Shown here piece after piece: positions 1 through 4,728 of a stretch of 7,494 bases of DNA. Origin of the DNA: Lachnospiraceae bacterium (GTDB lineage: Bacteria > Bacillota_A > Clostridia > Lachnospirales > Lachnospiraceae); assembly GCA_024684065.1 (NCBI GenBank), contig JAIKXO010000272.1, positions 1 to 7,494 of the forward strand, given 5' to 3'. Below the pieces are notes generated by a model that saw only the letters and a program-made list of their open reading frames with translations, did no database searches and was not told where the DNA came from. The first letter of the stretch is position 1. Every line of letters begins with the position of its first letter. The position numbers and the translations under genes are program-made.

Positions 1-900
1 CGTATGGATGAGATCAAGGTTATCACCGACAGGGTCACGGTCATGAGGGACGGAGGCTATGTCGGAACGCTTATCACGAAGGACTGTACCAAGGAAGATA
101 TCATCAACATGATGGTAGGCCGTGTTATCTACGAGGATCCCAAGACAGAGAGCCACGTGCCCAAGGATGCGCCTGTTGTTTTAAAGGTTGAGCATCTTAA
201 CGCAGGAAGGATGGTCCAGGATGTAAGCTTTGAGCTCAGAAAGGGAGAAATACTCGGCTTCTCCGGTCTTATGGGTGCGGGACGTACCGAGACTGCAAGG
301 GCGCTTTTCGGAGCAGATCCCAAAACAAGCGGGGATATATATATAAACGGTAAAAAGGTGATTATCAATTCCCCTGAGGACGCCGTTAAGAACGGTATCG
401 GGTATCTTTCGGAAGACAGAAAGAGATACGGTATAGTCGTTCAGAAGTCTATTATTGAAAATTCCACCATGGCTTCCCTTGAGAACTATATGAGCGGCGC
501 GTTCATAAACAAGGCTGAAGAGAAAAAGATCACAGAACGCTACATCCAGGAGCTTTCCACGAAGACCCCGAGCGCCGATACGCTGGTGGTAAACCTGTCG
601 GGAGGCAACCAGCAGAAGGTCGTTATCGCCAAATGGCTTGTAAGAAACTGTGACATCCTTATTTTTGACGAGCCTACAAGAGGAATAGACGTCGGTGCCA
701 AGAATGAGATATATAAGCTTATGAACCGCCTTGCCTCTGAAGGCAAGTCCATTATCATGATATCTTCGGAAATGACAGAGATCCTTCGTATGAGCGACAG
801 GATAGTCGTGATGTGCGAAGGAAAGAAGACCGGAGAACTTGATATCTCTGAGGCGACTCAGGAGAAAATCATGGATAAGGCAACGCGTGATATCGCATAA
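1..900 (+). CDS. Sugar ABC transporter ATP-binding protein, C-terminal part (RbsA/MglA class), 5' truncated
   Basis: This is the cytoplasmic ATPase of a CUT2-class sugar importer, a family that normally has two fused nucleotide-binding domains in about 500 residues. Only the last 299 residues are present. The frame is open to base 1, so the ATG at base 4 is internal and the true start lies upstream. Counting from that Met, residues 1-20 are the tail of domain 1 (ITDRVTVMRDG). Domain 2 has a degenerate Walker A, GLMGAGRTE (88-96), with Arg in place of the usual Lys. It also has the signature LSGGNQQK (198-205) and Walker B ILIFDEPTRGID (218-229). The Arg-type Walker A in domain 2 is normal for RbsA-like proteins, so it is not decay. 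The permease starts 10 bases after the stop, so the two are surely co-transcribed. Substrate cannot be read from the ATPase. Confidence 0.95.
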   Translation, partial: RMDEIKVITDRVTVMRDGGYVGTLITKDCTKEDIINMMVGRVIYEDPKTESHVPKDAPVVLKVEHLNAGRMVQDVSFELRKGEILGFSGLMGAGRTETARALFGADPKTSGDIYINGKKVIINSPEDAVKNGIGYLSEDRKRYGIVVQKSIIENSTMASLENYMSGAFINKAEEKKITERYIQELSTKTPSADTLVVNLSGGNQQKVVIAKWLVRNCDILIFDEPTRGIDVGAKNEIYKLMNRLASEGKSIIMISSEMTEILRMSDRIVVMCEGKKTGELDISEATQEKIMDKATRDIA

Positions 901-910
901 GGGGGATAAT

Positions 911-1891
911 ATGACAAAGAAAAAATCAATTTTATCGGATCAGAGATTTATCGTTCTTTTGGTTATCATAGCGCTGGTAGTCATCTATATGATCTTCAGT
1001 AAGGAATTCAGGCAGTATTCCTCGATACTATCGATGCTTGACTTCTCATACTATGATGTTCTGATGGCGATCGGGGTTACCTTCCCGCTGATCACTGCAG
1101 GCGTCGACCTTTCCATAGGAACCGGAATGGTCTGCTATGCTCTTATAGCAGGAAGGCTTATAAGGGATCATAATATTCCGGTCGTGGTCGCAATGCTCAT
1201 ATGTATCCTGCTCGGATGCATAGTCGGACTGGCAAACGGTATCCTGATCGGGGTTATGGGTTTACCGCCATTTCTGGCGACACTGTGCACCTGCATGATC
1301 ACACGAGGGATCAGTTCAATGATCATGGCCACGCCCTGGCCGACTAACAAGCAGCCCGGTGGCTGGTTCCATTCAATATTCAAGCTGACCTTCGGAAGCG
1401 GGCGGCAGGCGACTAAGATACCCATAGGATTTGTGCTTGTAGTGGTGCTTGTACTGATCATGGAGTATGTACTTAACCACACAAAGTTCGGGAGATATAC
1501 GATAGCTATCGGAAGTAACAAGGAAGCCATCACTCTTTCCGGTGTTAATGTCAAATTCTACCATGTTATGGACTATGTCGTCTGCGGTATGTTCGCGGGG
1601 CTGGCGGCTATAGCGTATGCTGCGGTTGTTCCCACGGTACAGCCGGGAACCGGAGCGGGACTTGAGCTTGATGCGATAGGCGGCGTTTTCGTTGGCGGTG
1701 TTTCCGCTACGGGCGGTTACGGCTCAGTGCTCGGAACACTTGCAGGCGTATTCGTTATTGTTCTTCTTAAAACAGGGCTTCCCTATGTGGGCCTTCAGGC
1801 TAACTGGCAGCAGATAATCACGGGTGCGGTTCTTATCGGCGCGGTTATCATCGATGTTATCAAGAGGAGAAGGATCGCGAAGGAGCAGTAA
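911..1891 (+). CDS. Sugar ABC transporter permease (RbsC-like, BPD_transp_2 family)
   Basis: This is the membrane subunit of the importer, 326 residues, close to the roughly 320 of RbsC. It is strongly hydrophobic, with segments at about residues 13-30, 47-63, 70-82, 91-115, 118-140, 170-188, 220-242, 255-288 and 301-317. Family motifs are GVDLSIGT (64-71), NGILIG (109-114), PPFLATL (119-125), the cytoplasmic loop GRYTIAIGSNKEA (194-206), and the glycine-rich AIGGVFVGGVSATGG (255-269). I start it at ATG 911, behind the GGGGG at 900-904 just past the ATPase stop. An in-frame extension to 839 would overlap the ATPase by about 60 bases and adds a charged, non-family N-terminus. Only one permease is visible, which fits a homodimeric channel, though another could lie upstream of the window. 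Confidence 0.94.
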   Translation: MTKKKSILSDQRFIVLLVIIALVVIYMIFSKEFRQYSSILSMLDFSYYDVLMAIGVTFPLITAGVDLSIGTGMVCYALIAGRLIRDHNIPVVVAMLICILLGCIVGLANGILIGVMGLPPFLATLCTCMITRGISSMIMATPWPTNKQPGGWFHSIFKLTFGSGRQATKIPIGFVLVVVLVLIMEYVLNHTKFGRYTIAIGSNKEAITLSGVNVKFYHVMDYVVCGMFAGLAAIAYAAVVPTVQPGTGAGLELDAIGGVFVGGVSATGGYGSVLGTLAGVFVIVLLKTGLPYVGLQANWQQIITGAVLIGAVIIDVIKRRRIAKEQ

Positions 1892-1912
1892 CAGTTATAC
1901 AGTGTGTGTAAA

Positions 1913-1929
1913 TTTTCTTCGAAAAGAAA
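1913..1929 (+). repeat. Weak AT-rich inverted repeat after the permease gene
   Basis: TTTCTT (1914-1919) can pair with AAGAAA (1924-1929) around CGAA. An alternative register pairs TTTTC (1913-1917) with GAAAA (1921-1925) around TTC. It is short and weak alone. I list it because it begins a run of hairpins and shares the C-TTC-G tip with the two that follow. Confidence 0.35.
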
Positions 1930-1939
1930 TAATAAGGAA

Positions 1940-1968
1940 ACTTTGAATTCGCTTCGCGAAATCAAAGT
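1940..1968 (+). repeat. Stem-loop 5'-A upstream of binding-protein gene
   Basis: ACTTTGA (1940-1946) pairs with 1962-1968, and TTCGC (1948-1952) pairs with GCGAA (1956-1960). A single A/A mismatch separates the two stems and the loop is TTC. That gives 12 pairs in 29 bases. There is no T-tract after it, so it is not a standard terminator. Confidence 0.8.
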
Positions 1969-1970
1969 AT

Positions 1971-1999
1971 GTTAAAATTTTTCTTCGAAAAATTTTAAC
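1971..1999 (+). repeat. Stem-loop 5'-B upstream of binding-protein gene, perfect 13-bp stem
   Basis: GTTAAAATTTTTC (1971-1983) is perfectly complementary to 1987-1999 around a TTC loop. The stem has only three G-C pairs and no T-run follows, so a role in termination is unlikely. A transcript processing or mRNA-stability role is an inference. GTATGT occurs just before this hairpin (1967-1972) and again before the next one (2004-2009). Confidence 0.85.
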
Positions 2000-2004
2000 T
2001 TAGG

Positions 2005-2028
2005 TATGTCGCACGAATGTGCTTCATA
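2005..2028 (+). repeat. Stem-loop 5'-C upstream of binding-protein gene
   Basis: TATG (2005-2008) pairs with CATA (2025-2028), and GCAC (2011-2014) pairs with GTGC (2019-2022). A 2x2 internal loop separates them and the loop is GAAT. It is the least stable of the three clear hairpins here and ends 29 bases before the Shine-Dalgarno sequence, leaving it accessible. Confidence 0.6.
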
Positions 2029-2057
2029 TAGAAAATAATTTTTTCACAAAAAGAAAG

Positions 2058-2063
2058 AAGGAG
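2058..2063 (+). promoter_or_regulatory. Ribosome binding site of the binding-protein gene
   Basis: AAGGAG with an 8-base spacer to ATG 2072, in an unstructured purine-rich stretch. It fixes the start and suggests strong translation, as expected for a binding protein needed in excess over the permease. Confidence 0.85.
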
Positions 2064-2071
2064 AGAAAAGT

Positions 2072-3304
2072 ATGAAAAAGAAATTACTTGCAACGTTACT
2101 TAGCGCAACGTTAGTAGCAGCTCTGCTTTCAGGCTGTGCAGGTGCGGCACCGGCAGCTCCTGCGGCTGAGCCCGCAGCAGAAGAGACTGAAGCAGCTGAG
2201 CCCGAGGCAGAGGCTCCGGCAGAAGAAGCAGAGGCAGAGGCTCCGGCTCCGGCAGCAGGCGGATCAGGCGAGTTCACAAGCGGCACACAGTTTGACGGTG
2301 TAGTTGCAAACGAAGCTTATGATTTCCCTGTTGACGTTAAGTCATTCCAGTCAACCTACTGGCAGGCAGCCCTTACGGGTATGGATATGGCTGCAGCAGA
2401 GCTTGGCGTTACCTATAACGCTCATGGCCCGAACTCAGAGTCAGATATCGCAGATCAGGTTAACATGCTTAATTCCGATATCAACTCCAACCCTCCCGGA
2501 ATCGCTCTTGCAGCTTGCGATACCACCTCAGTTCTTGATTCCTTAAAGGACTGCGCAGACAAGGGTATCCCTGTAATCGCTTTCGATACAGGTGTTGCTG
2601 ATGCTCCCGAAGGCTCAATCGTAGCTACGATCGCTACAGACAACAGCCAGGCAGGTGAAGTTGCAGCCGAGAATATGTATGAGGCTCTTAAGGACGTTAT
2701 CGCTTCAGCTGATGCTCAGGTTCGTATCGGTGAGGTAAACCAGGATGCTACTGCTCTTAATATCCAGCAGAGAGGCCTTGGCTTTATCAACAAGATAATC
2801 GAGCTTATCCAGGCTGACGGCAAGACTGTTTCCGTAGAAGGAAATGAGTTCTATGTAAACGCTGCAGAAGGTGCTGATGAAGGTGACACGGACGTTGTTA
2901 TCGAGGTTTCCGTTCCCGCTCAGACCACTGTTGAGCTTTGCTCCACAGCTGCACAGGCTATTATGTCAAAGTCAGATACGATCGGTATCTTTGGTTCAAA
3001 CCAGACAGCTGCAGAAGGTGTTCTTGCTGCAGATGCAAACCTTTCAATCCTTGGCTCAGATCCCGCTAACGGAGACGTTATCGGTATCGGATTTGACGCC
3101 GGTTCTATCATCAAGGGAGCTATCGAGGACGGCACAATGTATGGTGCAGTTACACAGTCTCCTCTTATGATGGGTTATTATACACTCTATGGTCTTACAA
3201 TGGCTGCTAACGGCGACAAGGTTGAGGACTTCCCTACAGCTGGTTATTGGTACAATGCTGATAACATGAACGACGATACGATCGCTCCCAACCTTTATGA
3301 TTAA
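2072..3304 (+). CDS. Sugar-binding lipoprotein of ABC importer (periplasmic-binding-protein-like, Peripla_BP_4 type)
   Basis: This 410-residue lipid-anchored receptor captures sugar outside the cell and delivers it to the permease. Residues 1-21 are a lipoprotein signal with MKKK, a hydrophobic core and lipobox LLSGC. The lipidated residue is Cys22. Residues 23-66 are an Ala/Glu/Pro-rich acidic linker that lifts the domain off the membrane; no Lys or Arg occurs between residues 4 and 90. The binding domain follows, with IALAACDTTSVLDSL (144-158), KGIPVIAFDTG (164-174), the hinge-proximal ATALNIQQRGLGF (226-238) and the family C-terminal block GFDAGSIIKGAIEDG (340-354). Residues 257-286 form an acidic stretch longer than in typical ribose-binding proteins. 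Its gene comes after the ATPase and permease, separated by hairpins. Location beside fucU and a rhamnulokinase suggests a deoxy-hexose ligand, by inference only. Confidence 0.94.
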   Translation: MKKKLLATLLSATLVAALLSGCAGAAPAAPAAEPAAEETEAAEPEAEAPAEEAEAEAPAPAAGGSGEFTSGTQFDGVVANEAYDFPVDVKSFQSTYWQAALTGMDMAAAELGVTYNAHGPNSESDIADQVNMLNSDINSNPPGIALAACDTTSVLDSLKDCADKGIPVIAFDTGVADAPEGSIVATIATDNSQAGEVAAENMYEALKDVIASADAQVRIGEVNQDATALNIQQRGLGFINKIIELIQADGKTVSVEGNEFYVNAAEGADEGDTDVVIEVSVPAQTTVELCSTAAQAIMSKSDTIGIFGSNQTAAEGVLAADANLSILGSDPANGDVIGIGFDAGSIIKGAIEDGTMYGAVTQSPLMMGYYTLYGLTMAANGDKVEDFPTAGYWYNADNMNDDTIAPNLYD

Positions 3305-3333
3305 GTAACGATTTTTCAAAGAAAAATCGTTAC
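3305..3333 (+). repeat. 3' array stem-loop 1, perfect 13-bp stem
   Basis: It begins on the base after the binding-protein stop codon. GTAACGATTTTTC (3305-3317) is perfectly complementary to 3321-3333, with loop AAA. The next bases are AAACCGAG, not a T-run, so read-through is expected. It is well placed to block 3'-to-5' decay of the binding-protein message, which is an inference. Confidence 0.85.
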
Positions 3334-3335
3334 AA

Positions 3336-3365
3336 ACCGAGCTTTCTCTTCAGAGAAAGCGAGGT
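3336..3365 (+). repeat. 3' array stem-loop 2 (type A of duplicated unit)
   Basis: ACC (3336-3338) pairs with GGT (3363-3365), and GCTTTCTC (3341-3348) pairs with GAGAAAGC (3353-3360), loop TTCA. Between them GA faces GA (3339-3340 and 3361-3362). Tandem G-A mismatches can form a stable sheared motif in RNA. The equivalent arms of stem-loop 4 are paired throughout. Confidence 0.75.
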
Positions 3366-3372
3366 AAGCGCA

Positions 3373-3393
3373 GAATTTTTCGAAGAAAAATTC
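3373..3393 (+). repeat. 3' array stem-loop 3 (type B of duplicated unit)
   Basis: GAATTTTTC (3373-3381) pairs perfectly with 3385-3393 around GAA. It is flanked by the linkers GGTAAGCGC (3363-3371) and CAAGCAT (3393-3399), both of which recur around the second unit. Confidence 0.8.
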
Positions 3394-3400
3394 AAGCATA

Positions 3401-3429
3401 ACCGAGTGTTCTCGAAGAGAATACTCGGT
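3401..3429 (+). repeat. 3' array stem-loop 4 (type A, second unit)
   Basis: ACCGAGTGTTCTC (3401-3413) pairs with 3417-3429 around GAA, giving 13 pairs with one G-T wobble. It opens with the same ACCGAG as stem-loop 2, 65 bases earlier, but the rest of the stem differs on both arms and pairing is kept. Confidence 0.85.
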
Positions 3430-3439
3430 AAGCGCCATA

Positions 3440-3460
3440 GTGTTTTCCGCAGGAAAACAC
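3440..3460 (+). repeat. 3' array stem-loop 5 (type B, second unit)
   Basis: GTGTTTTCC (3440-3448) pairs perfectly with GGAAAACAC (3452-3460), loop GCA. It lies between GGTAAGCGC (3427-3435) and CAAGCAT (3460-3466), the same linkers that frame stem-loop 3, although the stem sequence is different. Confidence 0.8.
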
Positions 3461-3480
3461 AAGCATTTAATACCTAGACC

Positions 3481-3515
3481 AAAGGGACAGGGAATTTTCC
3501 CTGTCCCTTTTAAAA
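3481..3515 (+). terminator. Strong intrinsic terminator of the ABC importer operon
   Basis: AAAGGGACAGGGA (3481-3493) is perfectly complementary to 3498-3510, loop ATTT, and the downstream arm runs into TTTT. The core is GC-rich, and the A-run on the 5' side makes it potentially bidirectional. It closes the hairpin array and separates the importer transcript from the fucU genes. Confidence 0.92.
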
Positions 3516-3529
3516 AGACTGAAAGAAGT

Positions 3530-3549
3530 GGAAATTCTTATGAATTTCC
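3530..3549 (+). repeat. Isolated stem-loop downstream of terminator
   Basis: GGAAATTC (3530-3537) pairs perfectly with GAATTTCC (3542-3549) around TTAT. It lies 15 bases past the terminator and about 130 bases before fucU. It could be a leftover array member or an operator-like palindrome. Nothing in the sequence decides between these. Confidence 0.6.
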
Positions 3550-3601
3550 CTTACAGCCGGAAACATCTCAATAACAGATATCTGAACAGCAGATGCTTTC
3601 G

Positions 3602-3634
3602 GTCCCTGAGCTTTTGATTTGAAAGCTTTGGGAC
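3602..3634 (+). promoter_or_regulatory. Leader stem-loop upstream of fucU, possible attenuator
   Basis: GTCCC (3602-3606) pairs with GGGAC (3630-3634), and GAGCTTT (3608-3614) pairs with AAAGCTT (3622-3628, one G-T). A single T/T mismatch joins the two helices and the loop is TGATTTG. A loosely T-rich stretch, GGATTTGTTTTC (3635-3646), follows, and the fucU Shine-Dalgarno begins 32 bases after the hairpin. A weak attenuator or 5' stability element fits. I found no convincing -35/-10 pair between 3511 and 3665. Confidence 0.5.
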
Positions 3635-3665
3635 GGATTTGTTTTCACGATTCAAAAAACTTTGT

Positions 3666-3672
3666 AAGGAGG
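3666..3672 (+). promoter_or_regulatory. Ribosome binding site of fucU
   Basis: AAGGAGG with an 8-base A-rich spacer to ATG 3681. It is a near-perfect site and fixes the fucU start. Confidence 0.9.
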
Positions 3673-3680
3673 AATAAAAA

Positions 3681-4121
3681 ATGTTAAAGGGTATTCCTAA
3701 AATTCTTTCACCGGAGCTTTTGATGGTGCTTAATGAAATGGGGCATGGCGACAGGATAGTGATAAGCGACGGTAACTTTCCTTCGGAATCCATGGGAGCC
3801 GGAGGGATCGTGATAAGGGCAGACGGTCATGGGGTTCCGGAGCTTTTAGATGCCATTTTAAAGCTGTTCCCGTTAGATTCCTATGTAGAACATCCCGTTA
3901 ATCTAATGGAGGTAATGCCGGGAGATAATGTTGAGACTCCTATCTGGGATACTTATAAGGACATTGTTAAGAAATATGATGAGAGAGGCGAGAAAGCCAT
4001 CGGCCATATCGAGCGTTTCAAGTTCTATGAGGAAGCTCAGAAGTGTTATGCCATTGTGGCAACCGGAGAGTCAGCGCTCTATGCAAATGTAATGCTTCAA
4101 AAGGGTGTTGTGGTAGAGTGA
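3681..4121 (+). CDS. fucU: L-fucose mutarotase (FucU/RbsD family)
   Basis: FucU catalyses interconversion of alpha and beta anomers of L-fucose (RbsD does so for ribose) in the cytoplasm, speeding supply of the form the isomerase uses. At 146 residues it matches the roughly 140 of E. coli FucU, and it follows the remembered E. coli sequence closely. Matching stretches are the N-terminal ISPELL-type start, MGHGD (20-24) with the catalytic-type His22, SDGNFP (29-34), VIRADG (44-49), LDSYVE (65-70), ERFKFYEEAQK (111-121) and the C-terminal YANVMLQKGV (134-143), where RbsD and FucU carry active-site Tyr and Asn. The FYEEAQK and RADG motifs favour FucU over RbsD. It heads the catabolic genes, behind the importer's terminator. 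The neighbouring kinase leaves open that the pathway also takes rhamnose. Confidence 0.92.
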   Translation: MLKGIPKILSPELLMVLNEMGHGDRIVISDGNFPSESMGAGGIVIRADGHGVPELLDAILKLFPLDSYVEHPVNLMEVMPGDNVETPIWDTYKDIVKKYDERGEKAIGHIERFKFYEEAQKCYAIVATGESALYANVMLQKGVVVE

Positions 4122-4125
4122 TTTG

Positions 4126-4134
4126 TGATACAAT
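4126..4134 (+). promoter_or_regulatory. Candidate extended -10 promoter directly after fucU
   Basis: TGATACAAT gives a TGN extension plus TACAAT, one mismatch from the TATAAT consensus, five bases after the fucU stop. The -35 region is poor (TGTTGT at 4106-4111 with a 17-base spacer), as extended -10 promoters tolerate. It would start RNA near 4141, placing the nested structure at 4163-4261 in the 5' leader of the next gene. Confidence 0.5.
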
Positions 4135-4162
4135 ATCCGAAAGAAAGATATATTCTTGAGTT

Positions 4163-4261
4163 TATCGGGCCTTGTGCTTAGCCGTGGAACCGTTAACAGG
4201 ATAGGATCCGATTTTCAGTAAAGATCGGGAAAATTCATATTAACGGTTTCAGGGCCCGGTA
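4163..4261 (+). ncRNA. Candidate structured mRNA leader with three nested helices
   Basis: Outer helix P1: 4163-4174 pairs with 4250-4261, 12 pairs including two G-T, core CGGGCC/GGCCCG. P2: 4187-4196 pairs with 4240-4249, ten pairs including one G-T, core AACCGTTAA. P2 abuts P1 directly on the 3' side. A 12-base bulge, 4175-4186, sits on the 5' side and contains CTTAGCCGT. P3: 4207-4215 pairs with 4221-4229, nine pairs including two G-T, loop CAGTA, across an internal loop of about ten bases per side. P1 closes four bases before ATG 4265 and buries AGGG (4251-4254), the only Shine-Dalgarno-like run near that start. I could not match it to any riboswitch consensus I remember. A translation-controlling leader is an inference from the geometry. 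Confidence 0.5.
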
Positions 4262-4264
4262 TGG

Positions 4265-4717
4265 ATGGTGAATGAACAAATGCTTGATAATATCGAGTCC
4301 GTTTTTGACGGCATGTCGACCATGATGAAATGGTTGAAAAAGAAGAAATATGAAGAAAATATGAAGCGCTTCAGGGAGGTTAACGGCCATTATTTTGATG
4401 AAATGATGGAGCTCATGGAGAAAAGCGACGATAAAGATGCCATGGCTTCAGAAATAGCCGGGGTCTTTATGGAGGGCGTGAGAAGGAAATTTAAGAAAAG
4501 GGGGAAGATCTCGGGAGCTTCCGAGGTCAATCTTACCTTTTTTATGATATATTATGTTTTTCCCGCTATCCTGTTAACAGGGAGCGAATACTGTGAGACT
4601 GTCGCGGATGCGCTGCAGGCAGAGCTCAGGAATGAATTAAAGAACGATAAGATCAGATATGCTGATTATCAGACTATACATGACGGTTTTAACGAGAAGA
4701 TCTTAGGTATTTTCTAG
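4265..4717 (+). CDS. Conserved-looking protein of unknown function, 150 residues, all-helical
   Basis: I do not recognise a family. The protein looks helical and soluble: a charged N-terminal half rich in Lys, Glu and Met (residues 1-60, including WLKKKKYEENMKRF at 23-36), a basic patch RRKFKKRGK (73-81), then a hydrophobic stretch NLTFFMIYYVFPAILL (89-104) that is short for a membrane helix and may be a buried core helix. The acidic and polar tail ends IHDGFNEKILGIF. There is no signal peptide. The start is uncertain. ATG 4265 has no clear Shine-Dalgarno, and ATG 4280, 9 bases behind a weak GGTG, is the alternative. Its stop codon overlaps the kinase ribosome binding site, so the two are translationally linked, and a role in the same sugar pathway or its control is plausible. 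No DNA-binding motif is evident. Confidence 0.82.
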   Translation: MVNEQMLDNIESVFDGMSTMMKWLKKKKYEENMKRFREVNGHYFDEMMELMEKSDDKDAMASEIAGVFMEGVRRKFKKRGKISGASEVNLTFFMIYYVFPAILLTGSEYCETVADALQAELRNELKNDKIRYADYQTIHDGFNEKILGIF

Positions 4718-4723
4718 AGGAGG
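4718..4723 (+). promoter_or_regulatory. Ribosome binding site of the kinase gene, next to upstream stop
   Basis: AGGAGG directly follows the TAG stop of the upstream gene (4715-4717), with a short 5-base spacer to ATG 4729. This arrangement usually means coupled translation of the two genes. Confidence 0.85.
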
Positions 4724-4728
4724 GATAC

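Noticed and set aside
839..910. Upstream start for the permease at ATG 839
   Set aside because: It would overlap the ATPase heavily and add a basic non-family leader, whereas ATG 911 has a GGGGG ribosome binding site and a normal N-terminus.
1168..1554. Minus-strand open frame of 128 residues inside the permease gene
   Set aside because: It lies wholly within a well-supported membrane protein gene, with no ribosome binding site or family resemblance.
1971..1999. Intrinsic terminator between permease and binding-protein genes
   Set aside because: The stem is AT-rich and no T-run follows, and the binding protein has no obvious promoter of its own afterwards.
2044..2286. Minus-strand open frame rich in Ala and Ser
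   Set aside because: It is antisense to the Ala/Glu/Pro linker codons of the lipoprotein. GC-rich repeated codons leave the opposite strand open, and the protein has no recognisable features.
3305..3470. CRISPR array or integron attC sites
   Set aside because: The hairpin stems are not identical repeats and there are no uniform spacers, so it is not CRISPR. The TAAC/GTTA ends of the first hairpin hint at attC, but there is no integrase, no cassette structure and no bulged-base pattern.
3575..3584. Palindrome CAGATATCTG upstream of fucU as an operator
   Set aside because: It is only ten bases, single-copy, and lies in AT-rich DNA where such palindromes are common.
4163..4261. tRNA or known riboswitch (TPP, c-di-GMP, guanidine, ZTP and others)
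   Set aside because: There is no cloverleaf or CCA-type end, and none of the conserved core strings I remember for those classes occurs.
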